A DNA stretch of 64,000 bases from Bacillota bacterium (GTDB taxonomy: Bacteria; Bacillota; Negativicutes; DSM-13327). The DNA lies in NCBI GenBank assembly GCA_017889585.1, contig JAGFZX010000012.1:1-64000 (forward strand), read 5' to 3'. Below the pieces are notes generated by a model. That model was not told the DNA's origin, did no database searches, and saw nothing but the letters and a program-made list of their open reading frames with translations. Positions 53,182 to 62,072 of the stretch are shown here, piece by piece. How positions within the stretch are numbered: position 1 is the first letter of the stretch; every line of letters starts with the position of its first letter. The translations under genes were made by a program, and so were the position numbers.

Positions 53182-53775
53182 TTAGTATTTGTATGTAAAA
53201 CCAATCCCAAAGCCGCGAAAGTCTTCTTCCAACTTTTCATGACCTAGATTTCTAAACTCAAGGTGACGGTAGGTAACATTTAATTCGAGATCTTTTTGCA
53301 TTCGATACGATAACCCAAATTCCACATTTGCTGAATGATCACCACCACCCAACATTGTATATAGTGTTGTACAATGCCCTAAACTCTTCATGGCAATAAT
53401 ACCGCCTTGAACCATATTTTGTTGTGTCAACCGCTGTCCGGAAAGTGTTTCATGCCCTTTCGTAATCGAGTATCCTGCATAAAGTTGAATATTGGGGTCC
53501 ATTTTATAAATCAGGTTTAACTCTTTATTGCTTGTCTCAAGTTGAACACCTTTAAATTTAGGACTAAAATCAATTTGGCGGTAATTTATAGCCCATCGAC
53601 TGTTTAATCCCACTGTTCCGCTAATATCCCACTTATTCTGGCCGCCTCTAAAAGCATCTGGTTTCCAGTTCACATCAAGCGCTGCATGCCCAGGGGAAAA
53701 TTCCTCCAAAGGGCTAGCATAACCTACTTGACAATAAATTAGAAGTGATAGAATAAGGGGTATTTTCTTCCACAT
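53182..53775 (-). CDS. Predicted outer-membrane beta-barrel protein
   Basis: About 197 residues. Signal peptide (WKKIPLILSLLIYCQVGYA), then alternating amphipathic strands (GLNSRWAINYRQIDF, NIQLYAGYSI, VEFGLSYRMQ, LELNVTYRH) and a C-terminal aromatic strand GIGFTYKY, as in small outer-membrane barrels. It supports a double-membrane cell. ATG at 53775 is favoured because AAAGGA lies about ten bases upstream. Function unknown. Confidence 0.75.
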   Translation of the reverse strand: MWKKIPLILSLLIYCQVGYASPLEEFSPGHAALDVNWKPDAFRGGQNKWDISGTVGLNSRWAINYRQIDFSPKFKGVQLETSNKELNLIYKMDPNIQLYAGYSITKGHETLSGQRLTQQNMVQGGIIAMKSLGHCTTLYTMLGGGDHSANVEFGLSYRMQKDLELNVTYRHLEFRNLGHEKLEEDFRGFGIGFTYKY

Positions 53776-53956
53776 AATAATCATTCCTTTCATACGTACT
53801 CTAAATTTAGAATTATACCCAATTGTTTAATTATATTATCAATTTGTCCTAATTATTCATAAAGTGATGCGGTCACTTGAAAAAGCGGTTTGAGCACTTT
53901 AACTGGGCGTTTTGTTTTGCGGGGTTAAACCCTTACATGATAATCATTATATAATC

Positions 53957-54017
53957 GGTTCTAGTGTAACTATTCAACAGAATCACAAATCATAGGCTTA
54001 ACTTGTACACTAGAACT
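53957..54017. mobile_element. 60-bp element with IS6-like ends
   Basis: GTTCTAGTGTA (53958-53968) and its exact reverse complement (54006-54016) bracket 37 bases of AT-rich DNA. The ends resemble the GGTTCTAGTGCAAA end at 57422, so this could be an internally deleted derivative. Confidence 0.45.
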
Positions 54018-54168
54018 GAACTACTCGCTTATCGACTATTTTAAGTAATACTCGGATAATAAAAAAATTGCGTTCTCTCCATATTTAGAGACGCAACTTT
54101 TACAATCCAAACATCTTAGTACTCGGCTACTAAAAAATTCGATAGATTTTCTCGTACACCAGAAGTTG

Positions 54169-54583
54169 TTAGACCGTTTTCTGATAAAATACACTTGGCG
54201 GTAACGCACGGGGTAATACAATATCCGATATCGCAAACCTGCCACCAGGTTTGCGCACACGATATCCTTCCTGTAACACTCTATCTTTGTCAGCGGAAAG
54301 ATTAATGACACAATTAGAGATAATCACATCAATTGTACTATCTAATAGTGGAATAGTTTCTATGTGACCTTTTAAAAACTCAGCATTAGAAATTCCAGAA
54401 CGGGCCTGATTTTCTTTGGCCACTGCTAACATTTCGTCTGTCATATCTAATCCATAGGCTTTACCATAGATCCCCGCTCTCTTTGCCGAAAGAAGTACGT
54501 CAAATCCAGCACCGCTGCCTCAGTCCACCACTACCTCCCCTACATATAATTCCGCAAGGGCTGTTGGATTGCCACATCCGAAT
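54169..54583 (-). pseudogene. arsM: Arsenite methyltransferase relic
   Basis: The minus strand encodes KFGCGNPTALAELYVGEVVV, D, an in-frame [39 protein letters not shown] and [11 protein letters not shown], which is ArsM. The N-terminus is cut by an IS6-like end at 54583-54602, a nonsense codon replaces the Leu expected in VVDLGSGAG, and the C-terminal third is missing after [17 protein letters not shown]. Dead gene. Confidence 0.8.
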
Positions 54584-54602
54584 TTTTTTTGCACCAGACC
54601 CC
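54583..54602 (-). mobile_element. IS6-like terminal inverted repeat at arsM junction
   Basis: Minus strand GGGTCTGGTGCAAAAAAAA, adjoining the truncated arsM and the stop codon of the ABC ATPase gene. Confidence 0.55.
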
Positions 54603-55268
54603 TTATATTTTCGTTAATGCCCCATTGTTTAAGTGAAATTTTTTAGTAGCATAATTAGACCAATCGTCATTATGGGTTACAAATACAATTGCTTTCCCTT
54701 TGCTGACCCAGTCGCAAAAAAGAGAGAAAACTTTGGTTGCCCAGTGATGATCCAAATCATTAGTTGGCTCATCTGCTAGGATCAGACTAGGATTTCTAAT
54801 CCAGGTTGTGGCAATCATGGCTCTTCTTTTTTGTCCACCGCTCAATTGGTGGGGAAGAAAATTTCGTTTATCAAGTATCCCAAGCTCATTCATTACAAAT
54901 TGAATGTCTTCTTGGGATATTTCGTTATTGCCGCTGTATTTTTTTGCTAAAATGATATTTTGTTCGATCGTCAACGCTTCACATAGCTGAACGTTTTGAA
55001 ATAAAAAACCGATGTTTTTCCCTCTATGTTCGGCCAAATTGTCTTCTTTGTAGTTTGTGATGTCTTTGCCTTGATAGATAATTGATCCTGATGAAGGTTT
55101 TAACAGACCTCCGATGATCATAAGCAACGTACTTTTTCCTGTTCCCGAGTCTCCCTGAATGGATATGAAATCTCCACTGTTAATTTCAAAAGAAATATTT
55201 TTAACAGGGATGATTTGTTCGCCAACAGAATATATTTTCGTAATATTTTTCAGTTCACATATGGACAC
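54603..55268 (-). CDS. ABC transporter ATP-binding protein (MacB/LolD-like)
   Basis: 221 residues with Walker A GDSGTGKST, Q-loop FLFQNVQL, signature LSGGQKRRAM, Walker B LILADEPTND and a switch His in VTHND. The GTG start overlaps the stop of the permease gene by one base. It energises the FtsX-type permease beside it; substrates of such pairs include lipoproteins, peptides and metal-related compounds. Confidence 0.88.
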   Translation of the reverse strand: MSICELKNITKIYSVGEQIIPVKNISFEINSGDFISIQGDSGTGKSTLLMIIGGLLKPSSGSIIYQGKDITNYKEDNLAEHRGKNIGFLFQNVQLCEALTIEQNIILAKKYSGNNEISQEDIQFVMNELGILDKRNFLPHQLSGGQKRRAMIATTWIRNPSLILADEPTNDLDHHWATKVFSLFCDWVSKGKAIVFVTHNDDWSNYATKKFHLNNGALTKI

Positions 55269-56464
55269 TATAATGCCCCCTCGGTAATAGCTTCATGAGG
55301 TTTTTGTCGGGCACTTTTTATAGCTGGCGCCAGTGCTGCGACAATCGAAATCAGTAATGAAAAAAGAATTCCACAAATTATAAAAATGATTGCAGGTAGT
55401 AGTGTCCATTCTCCCTCAGGGATAATAACAATTGCCTGTAATTTACTGATGAAGGAGGGCACTAAACTGGCACCTATGACTCCTCCAAGCAATCCCCCTG
55501 TTACACCTAACAAAATTACTTCTGACATGACCATCTGAATGACATCTTTTTCTTTAAAACCAATGGAGCGCAGATAGCCTATTTCTCTTCTTCTGCTGGA
55601 GGTCAGTCCATTAAATTGTGCAACTAACGCGACTCCGCAGATAAGAACAAATGCACCTAGTATGTAGAACAAAATAGTAGAAATATGTTTGATCTTTTCT
55701 TTTATTTGCGTTCGGGTCTGGTCAATGGATACTGCACGAATAGGCAAGGTTAGATTACTAATACTGTTGATAAAGTTTTCAGCGTTGATACCGGGCTTTA
55801 GTTTAATCAGATATGAAGTGACTAAGTCATCAACATTTCTGTTTAAAAAGGTTTTGGGATCGAAACTCTTTTTTCCCATTTCTCTGGCTTTACTGATATC
55901 AATGAATATAGATTCATCCATGCCGGTTCCTGTTGAATATAGTACGCCGGAAATTTTAAAAAGATGATTTAAAAAGAAGGTTTTTGAACCGAATTCCCGG
56001 CTCATGTTCGATCCAACAATTGCTGTATCCTCTGTTATCGGATCGTTATGGTTTTGTTTCAGCCATGGCTGCAAAATGAAGTCGGTCTGGGTATCAATTC
56101 CAACAATTCTAAGTTCTTCGCCCGTTGTACAGCACCCTAATTCGGGCAAAGTTTTCAGGAAAAACTGATGGGTAATTTTCTGAATATCATTTTGCGGCAA
56201 TTTGCCGTAAATTTCAGAAGCACTAAAATATTTCATTTGTGCAATTCCCGTGAACAGTATTTCCTGATTACTGATTTCTGTGTCATTGGGAATTAAAATT
56301 ACATCTGCTCCCATTCGGTCTATACTTAATTTAATCCCCGACTGTGCGATGGATAAGATGGATATAAAAATCACAAATAAGGCTGTTACAATCGTGCTGA
56401 TAAAAATGGTAAAGATAGATTTATTTTTCCTGCGGATAATATTATAAAATGCTAATTTCCACAT
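55268..56464 (-). CDS. FtsX/MacB-type ABC transporter permease
   Basis: 398 residues. One N-terminal helix (IFTIFISTIVTALFVIFISI), a large extracytoplasmic domain (about 60-260) and three C-terminal helices with NGLTSSRRREIGYLRSIGF, the FtsX-domain loop. GGGAGG lies upstream. It works with the ATPase behind it and the DUF4418 protein before it. Confidence 0.88.
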   Translation of the reverse strand: MWKLAFYNIIRRKNKSIFTIFISTIVTALFVIFISILSIAQSGIKLSIDRMGADVILIPNDTEISNQEILFTGIAQMKYFSASEIYGKLPQNDIQKITHQFFLKTLPELGCCTTGEELRIVGIDTQTDFILQPWLKQNHNDPITEDTAIVGSNMSREFGSKTFFLNHLFKISGVLYSTGTGMDESIFIDISKAREMGKKSFDPKTFLNRNVDDLVTSYLIKLKPGINAENFINSISNLTLPIRAVSIDQTRTQIKEKIKHISTILFYILGAFVLICGVALVAQFNGLTSSRRREIGYLRSIGFKEKDVIQMVMSEVILLGVTGGLLGGVIGASLVPSFISKLQAIVIIPEGEWTLLPAIIFIICGILFSLLISIVAALAPAIKSARQKPHEAITEGAL

Positions 56465-56786
56465 TCATTAACCTCCCAATGCCTTTAACAGTTACCAAAA
56501 AGTCAAAAGATTTTCTTGGTAACTCAAATAGAGAGATAATTTCATTTCTCAGATTCGAAAATTCCTGTAGATCTCTCATTCTTGGATAGGGGATATTGTT
56601 TGGTAGGATTTTTTTGATCTTGGCTGGCCGATAAGACATCACAACAATTTTTGTTGCTAAGAATATCGCATCATCACTATCATGTGTGACCATAACCATA
56701 ATCATCCTGCGATCAGTCCAATTTTTATATATAATTCTAATCAGGTACTTGAATAATATCTTTTTTAAACAGTGTAACAATTCCAT
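56442..56786 (-). pseudogene. NitT/TauT-type ABC ATPase C-terminal fragment
   Basis: The frame contains MVMVTHDSDDAIFLATKIVV followed by MSYRPAKIKKI and FSNLRNEIISLF, which is the end of a nitrate/sulfonate/taurine-type ATPase after the Walker B region. Walker A, signature and Walker B are missing. The fragment lies between DUF4418 and the permease and overlaps both slightly, so it looks like inserted debris. Confidence 0.65.
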
Positions 56787-57141
56787 ATAATACAGAACCT
56801 ACCCCGACACCTTTTATCCATAAAGCTGTTGTTATACAGGCCATGGTTTCTTTTTTACAAACCCCGATTCCCCACGAATTATTCGGAAGAAGAAATAATA
56901 CAATTCCCATTCCAATAAAAAACAAGGAAGAGATTTTTTTACGTAATACATCTTCTATTCCTACGATAATAAACAATATAGAAAGAATGACACTGGTTTT
57001 ACCTGTATAAAAACATTTCATTGGTACTTCATTGCCGTTCATTAGTTGTAAATGTCCTTGACAAACGGGAGCCCATAAAAAAATCGCGCCAAGTAACACA
57101 AAAGCTAAAAAAAATGGATTAATTTTCAAAAATTTATACAT
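56737..57141 (-). CDS. DUF4418 family membrane protein
   Basis: 134 residues, four membrane helices, with conserved-looking Cys and Met/His residues (WAPVCQGHLQLMNG, MKCFYTG, GVCKKETMACITT). It matches DUF4418 as I recall it, a family found beside FtsX/ABC pairs. GGGAAGG lies upstream. Probably first gene of the operon running to 54603. Confidence 0.75.
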   Translation of the reverse strand: MYKFLKINPFFLAFVLLGAIFLWAPVCQGHLQLMNGNEVPMKCFYTGKTSVILSILFIIVGIEDVLRKKISSLFFIGMGIVLFLLPNNSWGIGVCKKETMACITTALWIKGVGVGSVLYGIVTLFKKDIIQVPD

Positions 57142-57421
57142 AACAACCTTCCCTTTATTTTAGTTACTTTCCTATTTATAAAAAAAAGACCCTCTTTACT
57201 ACGAATGCTTCTATGAATAAATCCACTTACAAATACTACATTTGCATTCATATAAATATTATATATAACTATACAAAAATCCTTCTATATTAAAACAAAA
57301 TTTTATATAAACCCCAAAATTTTTACTTTTCTGGACATGGTATCACAGTCATTTGAATACTGTTTATAAGTACGTGACTCAATATAGGAACAACTAATAT
57401 ACAACAAATTCTAAAATGATT

Positions 57422-57675
57422 GGTTCTAGTGCAAAAAAAATCCGTGATATAATCATTACCCTAAACTTAAAAGTTGAGGTAAAAGAGAATGTCACAACAT
57501 TTGTTTAAATGCTGTGACATTTTGAGTCTGAAATTATAATCTTGTACCTTTGCTGGTACTTAAAATACCCACTCAGCTATAGAATGCTTGTACAGATGAT
57601 GCAAGAAAGACGATTGAAGCTCACCCCTACAACAATTATGAGATGGGTTCACCAATATTCTCCCATAAATGAAGT
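57422..57675 (+). mobile_element. IS6-family element relic with transposase N-terminus
   Basis: Terminal repeat GGTTCTAGTGCAAAAAAA, then MSQHLFKCCDILSLKL, a stop, and after a frameshift CWYLKYPLSYRMLVQMMQER with TTIMRWVHQYSP. This is the helix-turn-helix part of an IS6-type transposase without its catalytic domain. The fragment at 1-150 continues the same protein. Confidence 0.7.
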
Positions 57676-57785
57676 TCAATACCTACTCGCACCGTCGCCT
57701 TCTGACCTACTTCTAGTTCTTGCACTACAGTCGCCACATTGTCTTATAGATGTAATATAATTGCATCTATGGACTTTAACACAAG

Positions 57786-57826
57786 AACCTGCTTCCTCCC
57801 AGGTTCATAGAGGAAACAGGTTTTAA
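57786..57826. terminator. Hairpin downstream of metQ
   Basis: AACCTGCTTCCTC/GAGGAAACAGGTT (57786-57798 with 57810-57822, one mismatch) with TTTT on the plus side; the minus side has little T-run, so termination of met transcripts here is uncertain. Confidence 0.5.
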
Positions 57827-57842
57827 ATTGCTATATTTTTTA

Positions 57843-58676
57843 TTAAAATGCGGGCAGTACTGCCCCTTTATAGCGTTCTTCTAAAAATTTCTTAACTTTT
57901 TCTGATTTTAAGGATGTTTCTAATCGAGCAGCAACCGCTTCACTATGTTTCTCTTTGTTTAACACAATAATAATAGCATATTTTGCGCTTTCACCAGGAT
58001 CTTCCACGGCAATGGCTGATGTCGGATCTAAATTTCCATTAACCGCTACAACAGAAATAATCGTTGAGCAATCCACATCTTTTAAAGAACTAACCAACTT
58101 TATTACATCCATCTCAACAATATTTAAATTCTTCTTGTTTTCTACAATATCTAATTTGGTGGGAGTATCTACGCCCTCTTTAAGCTTGATTAAACCATTT
58201 GCCTGCAATGCTTTTAAGGCCCTTCCTCTATTACTAGGATCGTTAGGAACGGATACGCTAGCCCCATCCTTCAAGTCATTAACATTTTTTATTTTATCAG
58301 AATAAATCCCCATGAAATATTTCACAATTCCACCATTATATTTTACTAAATCTGTTCCCTTACTTTTATTATATTGAGTCAGATAAGGTTCATGTTGATG
58401 AAAACTCATATCAACGCTTCCCTCTTGTAGCGCAATATTTGGGGTTACTAAGTCATCAAATACTTTCACTTCTAAGGTATATCCTTCTTTATTAAATTCA
58501 TCTTTTGCAGCTATTAAAATATCCTTAAAAATCGGTGAAGTTCCTACAATGATATTCTTTTTTTCAGGCTGATTGCCAGCTGTGCTAGCCCCATTTGGTG
58601 TTGTCTTACCACAACCCATCAACGATAAAATAGTTCCAATCACTAAGACTAGAGAGATTATTTTTTTAAAATGCAT
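57843..58676 (-). CDS. metQ: Methionine-binding lipoprotein MetQ (NlpA family)
   Basis: About 277 residues. A lipoprotein signal with lipobox LMGC, then the NlpA fold (VGTSPIFKDILIAAKDEF, SFHQHEPYL, SVPNDPSNRGRALKAL). Delivers methionine or a derivative to the MetNI permease. Start at 58676 has GGAGTGG upstream. Last gene of cupin-metNIQ. Confidence 0.92.
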   Translation of the reverse strand: MHFKKIISLVLVIGTILSLMGCGKTTPNGASTAGNQPEKKNIIVGTSPIFKDILIAAKDEFNKEGYTLEVKVFDDLVTPNIALQEGSVDMSFHQHEPYLTQYNKSKGTDLVKYNGGIVKYFMGIYSDKIKNVNDLKDGASVSVPNDPSNRGRALKALQANGLIKLKEGVDTPTKLDIVENKKNLNIVEMDVIKLVSSLKDVDCSTIISVVAVNGNLDPTSAIAVEDPGESAKYAIIIVLNKEKHSEAVAARLETSLKSEKVKKFLEERYKGAVLPAF

Positions 58677-58696
58677 CTTATACCACTCCATATTTA

Positions 58697-59359
58697 TTAT
58701 TTTAAAACCTTATACAAAAAATTACCTATAGATTGAATGATCTGTACTAGAATAATGAGCACACACACTGTTCCATACATAATGGTATTATCAAAATTCG
58801 CATATCCATATGTGATGGCTATAGCACCTAGGCCACCGGCACCTACTGCACCTGCCATAGCGGTGCAACCTAGAATCGAAATAATCGCTAAAGTGATGCC
58901 TGAAATAACAGAAGGTACTGCCTCAGGCAACATGACTTTAAATATAATTTGAAAATTAGTAGCACCGAAAGACTTAACGGCTTCAATCAGTTCCTTATCC
59001 ACTTCCCGTAAACTTCCTTCAATAATTCTAGCAATAAAGGGAGCGCCGGCAATCGTTAAAGGAATAATCGCTGCTTTTTCACCAATAGAACTTCCTACAA
59101 TAGCTCGCGTCACAGGGATAATCGCCACAATTAATATAATAAAGGGGAATGAACGAACAATATTAATGAATGTAGTTAATATCTCATAGATATATTTATT
59201 TGGTTTCAACCCTTCTTTATAAGTAATAATTAAGATGACGGCTAATAACATACCAATGATTGTTGATAATACCGTGGCCGAAATAACCATATATAATGTT
59301 TTTAAAAACTCCGGTACAAGGATGGTATGAAGAAGATCATAGGCATGATTATTGCTCAT
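58697..59359 (-). CDS. metI: Methionine ABC transporter permease MetI
   Basis: About 220 residues with five membrane helices and the EAA loop (EAVKSFGATNFQIIFKVMLPEA). It overlaps the end of metN, and metQ follows 20 bases later. Start at 59359 has GGGAAG upstream; the open frame to 59383 lies within metN. Confidence 0.92.
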   Translation of the reverse strand: MSNNHAYDLLHTILVPEFLKTLYMVISATVLSTIIGMLLAVILIITYKEGLKPNKYIYEILTTFINIVRSFPFIILIVAIIPVTRAIVGSSIGEKAAIIPLTIAGAPFIARIIEGSLREVDKELIEAVKSFGATNFQIIFKVMLPEAVPSVISGITLAIISILGCTAMAGAVGAGGLGAIAITYGYANFDNTIMYGTVCVLIILVQIIQSIGNFLYKVLK

Positions 59360-60323
59360 TATATAACACTTCCCATCTAGCACTCACATCGTCTAAATAT
59401 TTTCCTACAATAGGTACATTTTCCTCATCAACATTGAGAATTACCCATCCCAATACCCGATCACTATATTGCTCTGTTTTCGCCCACACCAAGGAAAAAC
59501 CAATATCTAGCTTTTGCGCCATATCAGACAATACTCTGTCATTTACATTTGCCTCACTATAAGTAATTTTTATATTTATACCATGCGATGGCAAGACTTC
59601 TTCTTCCTCTTCACCGAGAAGGTTTTTTAAAGCTTGGGGTTGATTGCTGAAAATATCACTCACAACACCTTTAGCCATAATTTCACCATTTTCCAGAATA
59701 CAAACCTTGTGACAAAACTGCCTTACGATGGACATTTGATGAGTAACAAAAACGATAGCAATCCCTAATGTTTCATTAATCTTCCTGAGTAGAAGTAAAA
59801 TAGACTGGGTCGTTTTAGGATCTAATGCTGAAGTGGCTTCATCACAAAGGAGAATTTTAGGGTTTAATGACAGCGCTCTGGCAATAGCCACTCTCTGCTT
59901 TTGCCCACCACTTAAGGAGCGTGGTTTTTCGTGAATCTTATCTTCAATATCAACTATTTTTAAGAGTTCCTTCACCCGCTTATCAATCTCAGCTTTAGGA
60001 TAATTCCAACATTCCATCGGTAATGCCACGTTTTGATACACGGTCTTTCTTTCCATTAAAGAAAAGTGTTGGAATATCATACCAATATTTTTTCTAAAAT
60101 GCCTTATTTCTTCGTCACTATGTTCCTTAATATCAAAACCATTAACCTTTAAACTGCCAAAATTATATTTTTCTAAGCCATTAATACAACGTAGCAAGGT
60201 GGATTTTCCAGCACCACTTCGACCAACAAGTCCATAAATTTCACCATCATCGATTGTTAAATCAATATTCTTTAGAATATTGATATCACCATAGGATTTT
60301 TGCAAATTATGTATTTCTATCAT
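59349..60323 (-). CDS. metN: Methionine ABC transporter ATP-binding protein MetN
   Basis: 324 residues with Walker A GRSGAGKST, signature LSGGQKQRVAIA, Walker B LLCDEATSALD and a C-terminal NIL regulatory domain (about 240-324) that binds methionine and inhibits transport. AGGGGGAG precedes the ATG. Confidence 0.94.
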   Translation of the reverse strand: MIEIHNLQKSYGDINILKNIDLTIDDGEIYGLVGRSGAGKSTLLRCINGLEKYNFGSLKVNGFDIKEHSDEEIRHFRKNIGMIFQHFSLMERKTVYQNVALPMECWNYPKAEIDKRVKELLKIVDIEDKIHEKPRSLSGGQKQRVAIARALSLNPKILLCDEATSALDPKTTQSILLLLRKINETLGIAIVFVTHQMSIVRQFCHKVCILENGEIMAKGVVSDIFSNQPQALKNLLGEEEEEVLPSHGINIKITYSEANVNDRVLSDMAQKLDIGFSLVWAKTEQYSDRVLGWVILNVDEENVPIVGKYLDDVSARWEVLYNEQ

Positions 60324-60416
60324 AAAGGACTCCCCCTTATACTTTCACTAAGAACTGCCAAACTAGATTATCTTGCAACCACAGGAAACGAAATGCCACT
60401 GTGACCGCAGAGTTTT

Positions 60417-60785
60417 TTAACCGCATTGGCAGGAAAATGAGCGAGTCCCTTTAGGCACGACACAAATAATATCAAAATTTTCTTCTAAAGAATTATTGAT
60501 CAATTGATGTGACTCATTGGGCAATAACAAGATGGCATCATTGGCTTGTACTACGATTTCACCTTGCGCAGTTTTTATCTTACCTTTACCTTTAACGACA
60601 AAAACCTCATGCTCCCAAGGATGCTCATGATAAACAGTAGAAGCAGAAACGGGAAAAGAAAGATAGCGCAATTCAAAATTAGGTGCTCCTTCAGGTTCGC
60701 CTAGCAACCAGCGAACTGCAACCGGTACCTGATCTGTTGCTAGATTTTTTGCTGGTTTTGTTTTTTGTAAATTTGTAATGTACAT
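60417..60785 (-). CDS. Cupin-domain protein upstream of metNIQ
   Basis: 122 residues with a single cupin: YHEHPWEHEVFVVKGKG supplies the metal His/Glu set and LLPNESHQLIN the last His. The C-terminus has a CQC motif. AAAGGAG precedes the ATG. It is 93 bases before metN without a terminator, so it is probably the first gene of the operon. Role unknown. Confidence 0.75.
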   Translation of the reverse strand: MYITNLQKTKPAKNLATDQVPVAVRWLLGEPEGAPNFELRYLSFPVSASTVYHEHPWEHEVFVVKGKGKIKTAQGEIVVQANDAILLLPNESHQLINNSLEENFDIICVVPKGTRSFSCQCG

Positions 60786-60892
60786 CTGATTAATCTCCTT
60801 TTTTTCTAAAATGATTCTAAAGCATTTTCTACTGCAGTAATTAGACTTAGTAAAACTCTATTTGTTGCTTAATAAATTCACTGCTTCATTGA

Positions 60893-60952
60893 GAAAATAA
60901 AAAAACTGAAGGCCAAGAAATATCAAATAGATACTTCTTAGCCTTCAGTTTT
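60893..60952 (-). terminator. Leader terminator of cupin-metNIQ
   Basis: A long hairpin: AAAACTGAAGGC (60941-60952 reverse) pairs with GCCTTCAGTTTT (60902-60913 reverse), with further pairing inside, followed by TTTTTTTATTTT on the minus strand. It begins about 25 bases after the predicted promoter and ends 110 bases before the cupin gene. Confidence 0.75.
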
Positions 60953-60978
60953 CTGATCAGCTATAGATTATTGCCATT

Positions 60979-61007
60979 ATAATAGCATTTATGTGAAATG
61001 TTGTCAA
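60979..61007 (-). promoter_or_regulatory. Promoter of the cupin-metNIQ leader
   Basis: TTGACA (61002-61007 reverse strand), 17 bases, TATTAT (60979-60984). Confidence 0.6.
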
Positions 61008-61017
61008 TGAAATTTTA

Positions 61018-61090
61018 CCAACTCCGCAAAGGTTGAGGCTATTTAATACCATTAGAGATGATACGGCACCCGATTAATCCATTCCGTTAA
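61018..61090. repeat. Interspersed repeat family 3, copy 2
   Basis: Same order of words as 38568-38640: CCAAC/GGTTG hairpin, GAGGCTATTT, TTAGAGATGATACGG, CCCGATTAATCCATTCC. Confidence 0.5.
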
Positions 61091-61102
61091 GCCTTACCAC
61101 GT

Positions 61103-61540
61103 TTACACATCAAAAACCCTGGACACCTCTTTCAACTGTTCCACAATATCAATATGCTGTGGGCAGTGCTGTTCACACTGTTTAAAGCTGATACAGTCAG
61201 ACGCCTTCCCAAAGTCCTGCGTTAAATTCATGTAATAATTCATATGAGCAGGTGCCAGTCCAAACTGCTTCTGGCTATTATACAGAGAAAAGTATTTTGG
61301 TATTGGTATCTTCTTGAGGCATCCATCCCCACAATACTGTCATGCGGTGCATGGTATTGCAATACTACTGTTAATAATCTCAGTGACCTTTGTTATAAAT
61401 TCTCTTTCTTCCTCATTCAAAGGCATAATCTCCTGCATATAACTTATGTCGTCAATAACCTGTTCATAATTACTCATATCGCTAAGTGCAGTGTACCCAA
61501 AACTATTCCTCCGGTCTTTTAAGTGCTTTCTCTGCTCCAA
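61103..61540 (-). pseudogene. Aldo/keto reductase ferredoxin-domain relic
   Basis: The minus strand encodes LSDMSNYEQVIDDISYMQEI to IPCTA, an in-frame TGA where the intact homologue at 62570 has Cys, then QYCGDGCLKKIPIPKYFSLY and CISFKQCEQHCPQHIDI. A second cluster Cys is changed to Phe (CISF instead of CIGC). The catalytic barrel is missing and the N-terminus overlaps the merR end. Dead fragment; the TGA is unlikely to be selenocysteine because another cluster residue is also lost. Confidence 0.75.
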
Positions 61541-61889
61541 CTACTGCCTGTTCATATCTTGCAATTTTATAATCCAGGCGTTCCAGCGTTTTCTTCATAT
61601 CTTCCATTCTTATCATGAGCTGCTTACGCTGCTCGATTAGGAGTTCTTTTCTTGCCTCAGCTGTTTCATCGCCCTGTTGAAACAGCGTAACATACTCAAT
61701 CAATACTTCAATCGGAAGACCTGCACTTCGCATACATTTGATAAATTCGACCCACCTACAGGCTTCTTCCGTAAAATCCCTGATTCCGCTTTTATTGCGG
61801 TTCACACGAGGAATCAATCCGATGCGTTCATAATAGCGGAGTGTATCTTGTGAAACATCAAATTTTTCACTTACTTCTGCAATTTTCAT
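61503..61889 (-). CDS. MerR-family regulator (AdhR-like)
   Basis: 128 residues: N-terminal MerR helix-turn-helix and wing (KIAEVSEKFDVSQDTLRYYE, then RIGLIPRVNRN) and a C-terminal coiled coil. No conserved metal-binding Cys set is visible, so it resembles the aldehyde-responsive group that regulates aldo/keto reductases. GGAGGTGA precedes the ATG. It lies in a decayed reductase cluster it may once have controlled. Confidence 0.88.
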   Translation of the reverse strand: MKIAEVSEKFDVSQDTLRYYERIGLIPRVNRNKSGIRDFTEEACRWVEFIKCMRSAGLPIEVLIEYVTLFQQGDETAEARKELLIEQRKQLMIRMEDMKKTLERLDYKIARYEQAVVGAEKALKRPEE

Positions 61890-62072
61890 GCGGTTTCACC
61901 TCCTATTACCCGATATTATAACACTTGGAATTAGCTCCAAGTCAAGATTTTTTAAATAGGATCTGTTACTTTTAGAGTTGATTCATGAGTGGGGAACAAT
62001 TCCTCATGATTTTTGTTTGCGGTTTCACTTATACGCATATTAAATACTTCTTTCATAAAATTATTTTTTTGT

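Noticed and set aside
53934-53955. Fur-box-like ATGATAATCATTAT upstream of the outer-membrane protein gene
   Set aside because: It is only a partial match to the 19-bp consensus, lies about 160 bases from the gene, and the surrounding DNA is AT-rich enough to give this by chance.
61310-61345. TGA replacing a cluster Cys as possible selenocysteine
   Set aside because: A second cluster Cys is changed to Phe and the catalytic domain is missing, so a dead gene is the simpler reading; no SECIS-like hairpin is evident right after the codon.
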